This document shows positions 25,109 to 33,630 of a DNA stretch of 64,000 bases, in pieces; position 1 is the stretch's first letter; every line of letters starts with the position of its first letter. The notes beneath the pieces were generated by a model. It saw only the letters and a program-made list of their open reading frames with translations, was not told the origin of the DNA and did no database searches. A program made the position numbers and the translations under genes. Source of the stretch: Streptomyces corallincola (GTDB taxonomy: Bacteria > Actinomycetota > Actinomycetes > Streptomycetales > Streptomycetaceae); contig NZ_JAHRXF010000029.1 in the NCBI RefSeq assembly GCF_019104725.1, forward strand, positions 1 to 64,000. Direction: 5' to 3'.

Positions 25109-25680
25109 GGTGGGTCGCCTCTCGTTCGACAGGCAGGACGGCGCGGGAGAAAGAAGTGAACGGACGGCGCTGTCTGCTCGCAGATGGCCGGAGAGGTGGG
25201 GCCCGGGGCTGGTGGACGAGGGTGCGGCCGTGGTCTGCGGTCCGTCACCTCGACGGCAGCGACAACAGCGGAAACCAGGACCGGGGGCACCAACCTTTGG
25301 CCTTCAACGGGAGTTTATACGACAGGTGTTCGCACCCGGTTTCCGCTAACCGGCCGCGCGGAAAACGGCAAGCGGATATTCGGTCGGATTCCCCCTCGAT
25401 CCACCTCGGATTTCCTCCCGCCCACCCGTACCCACCTGGAAATATGCTCCGGTAACGGTCGGCCGAATGTCGTCGGCGTTTTTCACGAGGCGATCCGGGC
25501 ACACGGCATCCCATGCCGCGGCATGCCTGGTGAATGTGCCGCGGGGAATATGCGACGAGAGTAGCGGGCGGAGGGGCCGTGCGGGGCGTTATCGATCGCC
25601 TCCGCTGGGCATCATCCACCCTGACCCCCGGGACCCCGGCCGCCGTGCCGGGCGCCCGACCAGCCGAGGAGGACACTTCG
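25109..25680. other. Long AT-richer intergenic region between divergent genes
   Basis: About 570 nt between the start of the hypothetical gene (minus) and the glutamate-cysteine-ligase-like gene (plus). The part at 25290-25470 is clearly richer in A and T than its surroundings, with a TTTATACGA block at 25313-25321 and AAATATGCTC near 25440, and probably contains the promoters of both genes. No ORF here has Streptomyces codon bias. Confidence 0.5.
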
Positions 25681-27198
25681 ATGGGGGAGAAGGTCGTGGC
25701 GGGACAGGCGCGTCTGTCCGACCGCAGGCGATACCGGGAAAAGCTCCAGAAGTGTCTGGTGGGCCTGGAGCGGCTGCTCGACGAGAAACGGTTCGACCGG
25801 CCCAAGAACCTCATGGGCCTGGAGATCGAGCTCAATCTCGCGGGCGCCGACGGCACGCCCCGGATGCTGAACGGACCGGTCCTGGAACGCATCGCCAGCC
25901 GTGATTTCCAGACCGAACTCGCGATGTTCAACCTGGAGGTGAACATCGCCCCGCACCGCCTCGGCGGCCGGGTCCTCGACCAGTTGGCGGAGGAACTGCG
26001 CACCTCCCTCGCCTACGCCGACCGCAAGGCGGGCGAGGTGGACGCCGGGATCGTCATGATCGGCATCCTGCCCACCCTCGGCCGGGACGACCTCGTCTCC
26101 TCCAACCTCTCCGAGGCCGACCGGTACACCCTGCTCAACGACCAGATCGTGGCCGCGCGCGGGGAGGACTTCCACCTCGACATCGAGGGCGTCGAGCATC
26201 TGGTGTGCACCTCGAAGTCCATCGTCCCCGAGGCCGCCTGCACCTCCGTCCAACTCCATCTCCAGGTCACGCCGGGCCGCTTCGCCGACGTGTGGAACGC
26301 CGCCCAGGCCGCCTGCGCCGCGCAGATCGCCGTCGGCGCCAACTCGCCGTTCCTGTTCGGGCACGAGCTGTGGCGCGAGTCCCGCCCGCCGCTGTTCCTC
26401 CAGGCCACCGACACCCGCCCGCCCGAACTCCAGGCCCAGGGGGTGCGCCCGCGCACCTGGTTCGGGGAGCGCTGGATCTCCTCCGCCTACGACCTGTTCG
26501 AGGAGAACCTCCGCTTCTTCCCGTCCCTGCTGCCGATCTGCGACGACGAGGAACCGCTGGAGATCCTGGACGCGGGCGGAATCCCCCGGCTCGCCGAACT
26601 CGTCCTGCACAACGGCACGGTGTACCGCTGGAACCGGCCCGTCTACGACATCGCCGACGGCGTGCCGCATCTCCGCGTGGAGAACCGCGTGCTGCCCGCC
26701 GGGCCCACCATCACCGACGTGATCGCCAACGCCGCCTTCTACTACGGCCTGGTGCGTGCCCTCGCCGAGGAACCGCGCCCGGTATGGACCCGGCTGCCCT
26801 TCGAGGCGGCCGAGGCCAACTTCGACGCGGCCTGCCGACACGGCATCGACGCCCGCTTCGTCTGGCCCCGGCGCGGTCGCTACGGCGGCACGGGCGAGGT
26901 GGACGCGGTCACCCTGGTCCGCGACGAACTGCTCCCGCTGGCGGCGGCGGGCCTGGACGCCTGGGGAGTGGAGGCCGCCGACCGCGACCTCTACCTCGGG
27001 GTGATCGAGGAACGCTGCCGCCGCCGGGTCAACGGCGCCTCCTGGCAGGCGGCCACCTTCCGGAGGTTCCTGGAGAGCGGGCTCAGCAGGGAGGACGCCC
27101 TCGCCGCCACGACCCGGCGGTACGCGGAGCTGATGCACGCCGGGGAGCCGGTGCACACCTGGCCGGTGGGGCTGCCGGAGCCGGTGCCACTGGGGTGA
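25681..27198 (+). CDS. Glutamate-cysteine ligase family (GCS2) protein
   Basis: A 505-aa ATP-dependent carboxylate-amine ligase. The N-terminal LMGLEIELNL carries the acidic metal-binding residues of the family. Further conserved parts are TELAMFNLEVN, SVQLHLQV and the late LRVENRVLPAGPT. GCS2 enzymes join glutamate to an amine through its gamma-carboxyl; in actinobacteria EgtA supplies gamma-glutamylcysteine for ergothioneine. The other egt genes are absent here, so this is probably a related ligase of unknown substrate. AGGAGG at 25667-25672 lies 8 nt before the ATG. Confidence 0.85.
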   Translation: MGEKVVAGQARLSDRRRYREKLQKCLVGLERLLDEKRFDRPKNLMGLEIELNLAGADGTPRMLNGPVLERIASRDFQTELAMFNLEVNIAPHRLGGRVLDQLAEELRTSLAYADRKAGEVDAGIVMIGILPTLGRDDLVSSNLSEADRYTLLNDQIVAARGEDFHLDIEGVEHLVCTSKSIVPEAACTSVQLHLQVTPGRFADVWNAAQAACAAQIAVGANSPFLFGHELWRESRPPLFLQATDTRPPELQAQGVRPRTWFGERWISSAYDLFEENLRFFPSLLPICDDEEPLEILDAGGIPRLAELVLHNGTVYRWNRPVYDIADGVPHLRVENRVLPAGPTITDVIANAAFYYGLVRALAEEPRPVWTRLPFEAAEANFDAACRHGIDARFVWPRRGRYGGTGEVDAVTLVRDELLPLAAAGLDAWGVEAADRDLYLGVIEERCRRRVNGASWQAATFRRFLESGLSREDALAATTRRYAELMHAGEPVHTWPVGLPEPVPLG

Positions 27199-27383
27199 GG
27201 GGTCCCTCCGGGGGTTCGCGGGGGTGGGGGTGCGGGTTCTCTCCGGGGGGTTGGTGCGGGGTGCGGAGCGCGAAGTCCCTGCACCCTGCCGCCCCCGTGA
27301 CGTCCCCGCCCCCGCCCCGCTACGCGCTCCACAGGGCGATCCGGCATGCTGTGATTCCACGCTGGACGAACCCAGGAGTGCAC

Positions 27384-28178
27384 GTGCAGACCGACCCGGT
27401 GGCAGAGACGTATCCGGCCGAGCGGCTCCCGCGGCGTATGTTCCGGGACGAGACCCTGCTCGTACTGGCCCTGTCACTGGGCGCCAGCGGGGTGTCCGCG
27501 CTGATCAGCTTCATCGGCTCGGTCACCAAGCCGGGCGGCCTCAAGGACCAGGCGGCGACCCTCAACGCCTCGGCCGCGCCCGGCCGTCCGTGGCTCGACC
27601 TCGCCTGGCAGCTGTTCGGCATCGCCACCGCCCTCGTCCCGGTCGCCCTCGTCGCCCATCTGCTGCTCCGCGAGGGCCGCAGCCTGCGCACCATCGGCTT
27701 CGACCGCGCCCGTCCCTTCCCCGACCTCGGCCGGGGCGCGCTCATCGCGGCCGTGATCGGCAGCGCGGGGATCGCCTTCTACCTCCTCGCCCGCGGCCTG
27801 GGCTTCAACCTCACCGTCGTACCCGAGGCACTGCCGGACGTGTGGTGGAAGTTCCCCGTACTGATCCTCTCCGCGATGCAGAACGCCATCCTCGAAGAGG
27901 TCATCGTCGTCGGCTATCTCCTGCGCAGGCTCGGGCAGTTGGGCTGGACGCCGGGCACCGCGCTGGTGGCCAGCGCCGTACTGCGCGGCTCGTACCACCT
28001 CTACCAGGGCATCGGCGGGTTCATCGGCAACATGGTCATGGGCGTCGTCTTCGTACTGCTCTACCGCCGCTGGGGCCGTGTCGGACCCTTGGTCGTCGCG
28101 CACTCGCTGCTCGACATCGGCGCCTTCGTCGGATACGCCCTGCTCGCGGGCAAGGTCGGCTGGCTGCCGACCGCCTGA
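27384..28178 (+). CDS. CPBP-family intramembrane glutamic protease
   Basis: A 264-aa membrane protein with about seven hydrophobic helices. The CPBP (Abi/Rce1-like) motifs are present: E-E-x6-Y-L-L-R-R in helix 4 (AILEEVIVVGYLLRRL), a His motif in SYHLYQG, and a late HSLLD. Family members cleave prenylated or membrane proteins or act in bacteriocin immunity. AGGAG lies 5 nt before the GTG at 27384; the GTG at 27378 is the other possibility. The gene looks monocistronic. Confidence 0.85.
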   Translation: MQTDPVAETYPAERLPRRMFRDETLLVLALSLGASGVSALISFIGSVTKPGGLKDQAATLNASAAPGRPWLDLAWQLFGIATALVPVALVAHLLLREGRSLRTIGFDRARPFPDLGRGALIAAVIGSAGIAFYLLARGLGFNLTVVPEALPDVWWKFPVLILSAMQNAILEEVIVVGYLLRRLGQLGWTPGTALVASAVLRGSYHLYQGIGGFIGNMVMGVVFVLLYRRWGRVGPLVVAHSLLDIGAFVGYALLAGKVGWLPTA

Positions 28179-28211
28179 TCGGCTCGGCCGCGCGGGCAGC
28201 CGCGCCGATCG

Positions 28212-28244
28212 GCCACACACGCCCGCTGTCCCGGTCCGTGTGGC
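28212..28244. terminator. Weak hairpin between convergent genes
   Basis: A 7-bp stem GCCACAC/GTGTGGC (28212-28218 with 28238-28244) with a 19-nt loop lies between the ends of the CPBP gene and the convergent oxidoreductase gene. There is no T-run, so this is only a candidate. Confidence 0.35.
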
Positions 28245-28251
28245 GGGGTGA

Positions 28252-28788
28252 TCACGCCTCGGCGGACGCGACTCCCTTGCCGGTGTCGGGGGTCGCGGCC
28301 GTCGGCTCCAGGAGGAAGATGCGGAAGATGCCGCGCCCACTGTTGTCCAGGTACTTCTGGTACACGGCACCGGAGGCGGTGAAGAACCGCCACACCTCGT
28401 CGTGTTCGGCGCCGTCCAGGAGCCGGGCGGTGACGGGCAGTTCCTGGTTGTCCAGGGTGACCGTCGCGCGGGGCGTGGCGAGGAGGTTGCCGGACCAGGC
28501 GGGGTGGGCGCTGCCGCCGAAGTTGGAGGCGACGACCGCGAATCCGTCCCCCTGTGGCTTGTAGAACAGCGGCGTGGCGCGCGGTTGCCCGCTCCGCCGC
28601 CCGGTGGTGGTGAGCAGCAGAGTGCCCGCGCCGGTCGTACCGCCGAAGCTGTAGCGGCCCTTGCTGCGGCTGAGCAGGAACCGGTCGGTCGGCACCATCG
28701 CGGTGCGCATGACGGTGACGAACCAGGGCTTGGCCGCCAGTCGGACCATCGTCTTCCAGAGGCGGCTGCGGACGGCGTCGGAGATCAC
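28252..28788 (-). CDS. Nitroreductase/F420-type deazaflavin-dependent oxidoreductase
   Basis: A 178-aa split-barrel protein of the Ddn type. It shows the family pattern LLLTTTGRRSGQPRATPLFY at about 56-75, then VVASNFGG and HPAWSGNLLATP. Members use coenzyme F420 to reduce quinones or nitro compounds. The N-terminal amphipathic stretch (KPWFVTVMRTAM) often holds them at the membrane. GGGAG lies 7 nt before the GTG. The acceptor substrate is unknown. Confidence 0.87.
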   Translation of the reverse strand: MISDAVRSRLWKTMVRLAAKPWFVTVMRTAMVPTDRFLLSRSKGRYSFGGTTGAGTLLLTTTGRRSGQPRATPLFYKPQGDGFAVVASNFGGSAHPAWSGNLLATPRATVTLDNQELPVTARLLDGAEHDEVWRFFTASGAVYQKYLDNSGRGIFRIFLLEPTAATPDTGKGVASAEA

Positions 28789-29025
28789 GGAGAGACTCCC
28801 GGTGGTCGGGTGCGGGGTGGAGACAGGGATTCCACAGGGTGCACGGGATCAGGGGGGTCCGGGGTTCGACGTGGAGTGTCCGGGGCTCGGCGGGGTTCTG
28901 GTTGGGGTGGTGGCGGGGCATGCGGATGGGGATGCGGACTTTGGTGTAGCCGTGGACTTGGTGAACGTGCTTGAGGGCGTAGGCGTGTCCGTCCCGTCTC
29001 GTCCGCGTCCGCGTCCGTTTCCAGG

Positions 29026-29461
29026 TGCGGGGATGCGCAACAGCCCTTGTCCTGCCAGGTGTTGAGTCCTTCCCTCACCGCGATGGCGGCGATGAACAGG
29101 GCGACGAACAGGGCGGCGAGGGGGTCGGCCCAGGTCCAGCCGAGGGTGAGGTTGAGGATCAGGCCGACGAGGAGGACGGCGGAGAGGTAGGTGCACAGCA
29201 GGGTCTGCCTGGAGTCCGCGACCGCCGAGGCGGAACGCGGCGAGGGCGAAGAACGAGTCGGCGATGACGCGCAGGGTGCGGTGTTCGCGGGCTTCCCGTA
29301 CGGCGTGGTCGGCGGCGGAGGCGAGGGTGCTCACGGCGACGGCCGCCTCGACGACGTTGGAGGTGGTGGTCGCGGCGACCAGCAGGCGGATGCGGTGCGT
29401 GAGCGCGTCGCGGCGCGCCGGGGGCGGGCCGAACGGGACCGACTGGTATGGGCGTGGCCAT
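29026..29461 (-). pseudogene. Broken cation-efflux transporter
   Basis: Pieces of one membrane transporter appear in order but in different frames. The start MATPIPVGPVRPAP (29461 down) shifts near 29423 into RRDALTHRIRLLVAATTTSN, continues to REHRTLRVIADSFFALAAF, and then changes frame again to SRQTLLCTYLSAVLLVGLIL, ending near DKGCCASPH. Compared with intact proteins downstream of ArsR/CmtR-type regulators, tens of residues are missing at two internal points. The gene is therefore inactive. The usual stop is also lost. It begins at the TGATG overlap with the regulator. Exact limits are approximate. Confidence 0.8.
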
Positions 29462-29826
29462 CAGCAGCAGCCCTTCTCCTCTGCGTCCGGGCAGGTCCGG
29501 TGTCCGGTCTCTGGTCGGACTCCACCGCGACCACGGCCGTACGCAGGGCGTCCAGTGCCTGGCCGAGGCGGACGTCCGCCAGTTCGTGACGGGGTACGGC
29601 GGCCGTCGGGCACGGTGACGACCAGGCCGCAGCTCCGCAGACACGCCATGTGGTTCGACAGTCGGGTCCGAAAGACACCGAGCGCATCCGCGAGGTCAGA
29701 CGGGTACGCGGGGGCCGCGCGCGGCACGAGCAGGGTGCGGCAGCGGATCGGGTCGGCGAGCGCGCGGCCGAAACGGGTCAGCATCTCGGTGTCGGGGGCG
29801 ACGGTGAGTGTGGTTCGACGGCACAC
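29461..29826 (-). pseudogene. Damaged ArsR/CmtR-type metal regulator
   Basis: A 121-codon frame with a good ArsR winged helix (FGRALADPIRCR, DLADALGVFRTRLSNHMACL, CGLVVTVPDGRRT). After that the expected sequence RHELADVRLGQALDALRTAV sits in another frame; an extra C in ACCCCGTC (minus strand, about 29593-29600) explains the shift. The original frame resumes for the last residues TCPDAEEKGCC, the metal-binding tail of CmtR-like proteins. Two compensating shifts thus scramble about 35 residues of the dimerisation part. It could be a fading gene or carry sequencing errors. Its target transporter next door is broken too. Confidence 0.72.
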
Positions 29827-29873
29827 GTGATCCCGGATTCAGGAGAGCCTGACGTGTGAGAGGTCCCCGCCTG

Positions 29874-30308
29874 TCAGTCGAGGCAGAACTCGTTGCCCTC
29901 GATGTCCTGCATGACCATGCACGACTCGTTGTGGTCGTCGGCCACCAGTAGCCGGACGCGCGTCGCCCCGAGCGGCACGAGCCGCGCGCACTCGGCCTCC
30001 AGCGCCGCGAGCCGCTCCGCCCCTTTCAGCCCGGTGCCCACCCGTACGTCGAGATGCACCCGGTTCTTCACGGCCTTCCCCTCGGGAACTCGCTGGAAGA
30101 ACAGCCTCGGCCCCACCCCCGACGGGTCACCGCACGCGAACCCCGCCCCCTGTTGCACCGGCGGCAACGCCCGGTCGTACTCCTCCCACGACCCGAACCC
30201 CTCCGGCGGCTCCGGCACCACATACCCCAGCACCTCGCACCAGAAGCGCGCCAGACGCTCGGGGTCGGCACAGTCGAAGGTGACTTGGAACTGCTTGATG
30301 GAGGTCAT
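29874..30308 (-). CDS. VOC-family (glyoxalase/bleomycin-resistance fold) protein
   Basis: A 144-aa protein with two beta-alpha-beta-beta-beta modules. Module one begins FQVTFDCADPERLARFWCEVLGY and module two contains KNRVHLDVRVG and ends MQDIEGNEFCLD, giving the His and Glu positions usual for metal in this superfamily. Members include glyoxalase, dioxygenases and antibiotic-binding proteins; the ligand is unknown. The ATG at 30308 begins MTSIKQFQVTF. It stands at the edge of the accessory stretch. Confidence 0.85.
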   Translation of the reverse strand: MTSIKQFQVTFDCADPERLARFWCEVLGYVVPEPPEGFGSWEEYDRALPPVQQGAGFACGDPSGVGPRLFFQRVPEGKAVKNRVHLDVRVGTGLKGAERLAALEAECARLVPLGATRVRLLVADDHNESCMVMQDIEGNEFCLD

Positions 30309-30566
30309 TGGATCACCGTACTGGGGTGGGGAGTTCGGGGAGGAAGGGTTTTCGGGAGGCCTGTGTGCGGGCGGGGATGTCATGGCTCCGACACCCGGAA
30401 GTGCCTGGGCGCGGGGCGACTTGGGGTCTTCGCCCGGTGCCGGTCGAACAGGGGGTTGGGGGGAGCGTGCGTTTCCGTGCCTCACCTTCCTGTGCCCCGG
30501 CTGACTGTCCTCGACGGGCCCGCCCAGCCGCTGTCCGGTGTCAATGGCAAGCTGCAGACTGCGCGC

Positions 30567-31154
30567 ATGAATGATGCCCTTGAATCTGATCGCAGTGACC
30601 GTGCTGAGCTGGCTTGGGTCAGCTCGATGGGCGGCCCGTTGATCGTCGTTCCCGAGTCCTGCATCGGCGCATGGGGCGGGTGCACGGAGGAGGGAGCTGT
30701 ACTGGGCGAGGACGGTGGCCGTGATGACTATGACCGGGCTTGCGAGGTAGACGGCTGGGCTGGCGTGATCGCTGTGCGCGCAGAGGCTGCCACTGCGCTT
30801 GTTCTGGCCGATGAACCTGCGATGACGTGCTTCCTGCCGGAGGGGTTGTTCTTCGTGCGATGGCTGGCTGCGGATTCGGAGGAAGAATTGCTCGCCATAG
30901 CGGAAGCAGCCGTTGCCGACCCGGACACTCAATGGGAGGACGGCGGCTTGTGGGTCACTGATGGCCCAGCGGTGCTGATGGACTCGGCCGTGGCTGGCGC
31001 CGATCTCGGAGTGGAGTATCCCGGTGGTGGCCAGCCGGAACAGGCTCCCGTGCAGCTTCCGGCAGGTCGGTGGAGGGTCCGCGCTGTCCATACGAAGAAC
31101 GAGTTCGTGTGGGTCGGCGTGGTGCAGCTTGTTGCCGAGGATGGCTCGGTCTGA
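30567..31154 (+). CDS. Imm21-family immunity protein
   Basis: A 195-aa soluble protein with the features of immunity protein 21: SMGGPLIVVPES near the start, then DDYDRACEVDGWAGVI, then GPAVLMDSAVAGADLGVEYPGGG. In polymorphic toxin systems Imm21 neutralises a toxin encoded beside it. No toxin gene lies next to it here, so it is an orphan that may protect against toxins of neighbours. No Shine-Dalgarno is seen before the ATG at 30567. Codons are less GC-biased than in surrounding core genes, in line with horizontal transfer. Confidence 0.8.
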   Translation: MNDALESDRSDRAELAWVSSMGGPLIVVPESCIGAWGGCTEEGAVLGEDGGRDDYDRACEVDGWAGVIAVRAEAATALVLADEPAMTCFLPEGLFFVRWLAADSEEELLAIAEAAVADPDTQWEDGGLWVTDGPAVLMDSAVAGADLGVEYPGGGQPEQAPVQLPAGRWRVRAVHTKNEFVWVGVVQLVAEDGSV

Positions 31155-31325
31155 AGGCTGGCATCGCGCGCCACTCACCCTTCTATGGCACGTGCTGAGC
31201 GTTTGGTGTCGCAGGAGAGACGGTCGCGGTAGGCCCTCTGGCGACAACGGTGAGAGCAGGTTCGCCGCTGTGCCTGGTTAGAAGTGATCTCATTAGGTGG
31301 TTGCCGTGACCGGAGCGGCGGCCTC

Positions 31326-31925
31326 TCACATGCCGCGGTCTGGGCCGTACCAAGGTTCGGTGCGTTCGTCAGCGGACATCGGAAGGCGCTCCAACTTCAC
31401 GGGGCCGGGGTAAAAAGCTGCGCTGTTGGGCCCGCTCATGTCCTCGCCGATGAGATAGCGGTAGAGCCATTCTGCGAAGCTCATGCGGTGCTCTGCCCAG
31501 GTTTCGTCGTAGCTTACCAGGAGCCTCGGGGCCTCAGGGGCAGCGATCAGGAAGATGATCTCGCCTCGGTCGGTGCTCGCGATCGGCCACAGACCGTTGC
31601 GAGTGCCAAAGCTCAGGTCGTCGAGTCCGAAGAGCTGGCGGGGGTCCTCGTCCGGGTCGAGATGGAGGTCGCCCCACGGCACCTCGGACCATGCCTTGAT
31701 CGTGCTGCGGATGTTTTGGCCGAGGTTCCACCGTTCGGTCGCGGGGTGGGAGAGATACAGGTGTCCGTTGATCTGGATGGGGGCGAACGCGTCCACGAGG
31801 GCCCTGTAGTCGGGTGGAAGTTCTATGCCGAGCTCTGTGTGGAGACGGTCCCAGGCGGCTGGGTCCGCGTAGCGGTTCTGGGCCGGGCCCAGCATCTCCA
31901 ACACGGCAGCCAGGTAGTCAGTCAT
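31326..31925 (-). CDS. SMI1/KNR4 (SUKH) family protein, likely immunity protein
   Basis: A 199-aa protein with the SUKH pattern: an early W-x-x-L...ELPPDYRALVDAF, then GLDDLSFGTRNGLWPIAS, and a late SFAEWLYRYLIGED. SUKH proteins are the most common immunity proteins of bacterial contact toxins. GAGGA before the ATG at 31925 supports the start. No toxin lies adjacent. Together with the Imm21 gene it marks an orphan immunity locus with softer codon bias than the core genes. Confidence 0.85.
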   Translation of the reverse strand: MTDYLAAVLEMLGPAQNRYADPAAWDRLHTELGIELPPDYRALVDAFAPIQINGHLYLSHPATERWNLGQNIRSTIKAWSEVPWGDLHLDPDEDPRQLFGLDDLSFGTRNGLWPIASTDRGEIIFLIAAPEAPRLLVSYDETWAEHRMSFAEWLYRYLIGEDMSGPNSAAFYPGPVKLERLPMSADERTEPWYGPDRGM

Positions 31926-31998
31926 GAGTTCCTCGACGGTGTGTCCGCGGCGCGGTCCACCGCCTTGGGCCGCACCTTCTGGAGCCGTACTCTACGGA

Positions 31999-32290
31999 TC
32001 ACGTCGGGGTGATGACCTTCGCAAATCTGCGGTAGCAGATCAGAGCGGCGGCGATGCCGGCGAAGGCGAGGAAGTGTCCTGCCTTGCGTTCGTACCGCCG
32101 GTGCAGACGGCGGCACCCGGCAAGCCAGGCGACCGTCCGCTCCACGGTCCACCGATGACGGCCCAGGCGCTGGGAGGATTCGATGCCCCTGCGCGCGATG
32201 CGCGGGGTGATGTTTCGTGAGCGCAGCCACCGGCGCAGGTGATCGTAGTCGTACCCCTTGTCGCCATCGCGATGGGGGCGGCGACGACAG
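31999..32290 (-). mobile_element. IS5-type transposase remnant (3' part only)
   Basis: About 95 C-terminal residues of an IS5-family DDE transposase. The second catalytic Asp appears in DKGYDYD, and the catalytic Glu in HRWTVERTVAWL, followed by the typical YERKAGHFLAFAGIAAAL tail. The N-terminal half with the first Asp is missing, and the left end fades into the tail of the next gene near 32290-32300. No matching terminal repeats were found. It cannot transpose. Confidence 0.85.
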
Positions 32291-32300
32291 TTCTGCTCCT

Positions 32301-32804
32301 TCAGCCAGGGAGGTAACTGGGTGAGGCGGTGGTGTGCTTCGCCAGCTGACGACAAGGTTGGGAGCACGTTCGGCGTTTCGAAGAGGGCCTTCCGGGCGGT
32401 AGGGGACGCTCGCAGATGGGACGCAGGGGTGGTTCGGTCTCCTCGGCCTGGTCGGATCGTTCTGGGCGACGTCGCTGTCGTTCGAGGTAGGCGTCCCGGC
32501 GGCACCGCGATGAGCACAGGTGGCGGCGCCCTCCGGGCCGAATCGGCATGATCTCGCCGCACTCCAGGCAGTGCCGGGTCTCCAGCGTGATCCGCAGGAA
32601 GTCCGGATCGCGGCCCGTGACGGCCGCCAGCCGTGACCAGTTCGGGATGCCTCGATGATCCGGCGGTTCGCAGAGAAACATCCGCAGATAGCCGGGGATC
32701 AGGTGGTTGGCATGGGCGAGGCGGGCGATGAGCGACGGACTCCTTGGAGCGTCACGGACCCCACGTAAGTTTCCGAAGCTCGATCGCCGGTTGCCGAAGG
32801 TCAT
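32301..32804 (-). CDS. Hypothetical protein with Cys-rich zinc-ribbon-like motifs
   Basis: A 167-aa basic protein. After an Arg-rich start comes an alpha-helical part (SLIARLAHANHLIPGYLRMFL) faintly like TniQ-type proteins. Two Cys clusters follow: C-L-E-C...C-S-S-R-C in the middle and C-x20-C-S-Q-P-C near the end, likely zinc-binding. Its ATG overlaps the stop of the DinB-like gene in an ATGA. The 3' end abuts the transposase remnant, so it may be truncated. A DNA-related role is only inferred. Confidence 0.5.
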   Translation of the reverse strand: MTFGNRRSSFGNLRGVRDAPRSPSLIARLAHANHLIPGYLRMFLCEPPDHRGIPNWSRLAAVTGRDPDFLRITLETRHCLECGEIMPIRPGGRRHLCSSRCRRDAYLERQRRRPERSDQAEETEPPLRPICERPLPPGRPSSKRRTCSQPCRQLAKHTTASPSYLPG

Positions 32805-33364
32805 ATTCGGCGCGGTACGGCCCCGTCCTGCCAGCGGTAGAGGTCGCGCAGCAGGGAGATCTCGGCGCCATGATGGATCAGCTCCCTGTTGACGTGCAGG
32901 ACCCTGTTCTCCATGAGAAATCGCTCGGGACCCTCAGTGGGCGAATTGTCCAGCTCGGCGTCCGAGAGTTCGCGGACCCCCGCGTTCCATCTCCTGTACA
33001 TCTCATCGAGCTGTTTCAGCGACTCGTCAGCGGTCCCCGCGTAGGCGAATGTCTGGGAGTCGATGTCCTGGCCGCCGAAGTACCATCCGACCCGATAGCC
33101 CAGGCACGAGACGATGATGTGCGCCAGCCGCCAGGCAATCGTGGTCACCGGCGCTGGCACTGGGGCAGGGTACGTGGAGTCCATCGTCCATTCCCCCGAA
33201 CCTTCCAACATCGGTGCGGCCGACGGGCCACATGGGCGGATGCTCCAGCAGCCGCGCACCGGCTCCCAGAAGTACTCCTCGTCAGTAAGACCGTCCAGCC
33301 GTGGCCGCAGGTTCTTGCGCCAGTGCCAGTCCAACTGCTCCGCGAGCCGCTCGCCTCTTGTCAT
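32801..33364 (-). CDS. DinB-fold family protein
   Basis: A 187-aa four-helix protein of the DinB/DUF664 superfamily (unrelated to DNA polymerase IV). It has RLAEQLDWHW in helix one, TTIAWRLAHIIVSCLGYR in helix two and LHVNRELIHHGAEISLLRDLY in the last helix. His residues in helices two and four are the usual metal ligands. Relatives include mycothiol- and bacillithiol-dependent enzymes. The ATG at 33364 lacks a strong ribosome site. It ends in a 4-nt overlap with the Cys-rich gene. Confidence 0.82.
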   Translation of the reverse strand: MTRGERLAEQLDWHWRKNLRPRLDGLTDEEYFWEPVRGCWSIRPCGPSAAPMLEGSGEWTMDSTYPAPVPAPVTTIAWRLAHIIVSCLGYRVGWYFGGQDIDSQTFAYAGTADESLKQLDEMYRRWNAGVRELSDAELDNSPTEGPERFLMENRVLHVNRELIHHGAEISLLRDLYRWQDGAVPRRI

Positions 33365-33556
33365 TGCCGCACATTACAGACCCGTCGAGCAGAGTGATCG
33401 TCGCCGTCCGCGGTCATCCTCTGCTGTCACGAATCCCACGGGCAGTCGTCTCCAACTGGCACAGAACTCAGTTGATCGGCCTTCGCCGGCAATTGATCAA
33501 CATCCACTGGCACAGGTCAAAGCCCGACGGAGGGGGCTTGTCGGTGGGGTTGTTTC

Positions 33557-33566
33557 CGATATATCG
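33557..33566. promoter_or_regulatory. Palindrome CGATATATCG upstream of padR
   Basis: A perfect 10-bp palindrome, unusually AT-rich for this genome, 65 nt before the padR start. PadR-family regulators often bind such ATAT-centred palindromes in their own promoters. It overlaps the place where a promoter would be expected, so autorepression is plausible. Confidence 0.5.
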
Positions 33567-33630
33567 TTGCTGTGTCGCGTAACGAACGCGATGCACTGCG
33601 ACAGATCGACGATGGGATGGAGTGATCGTG

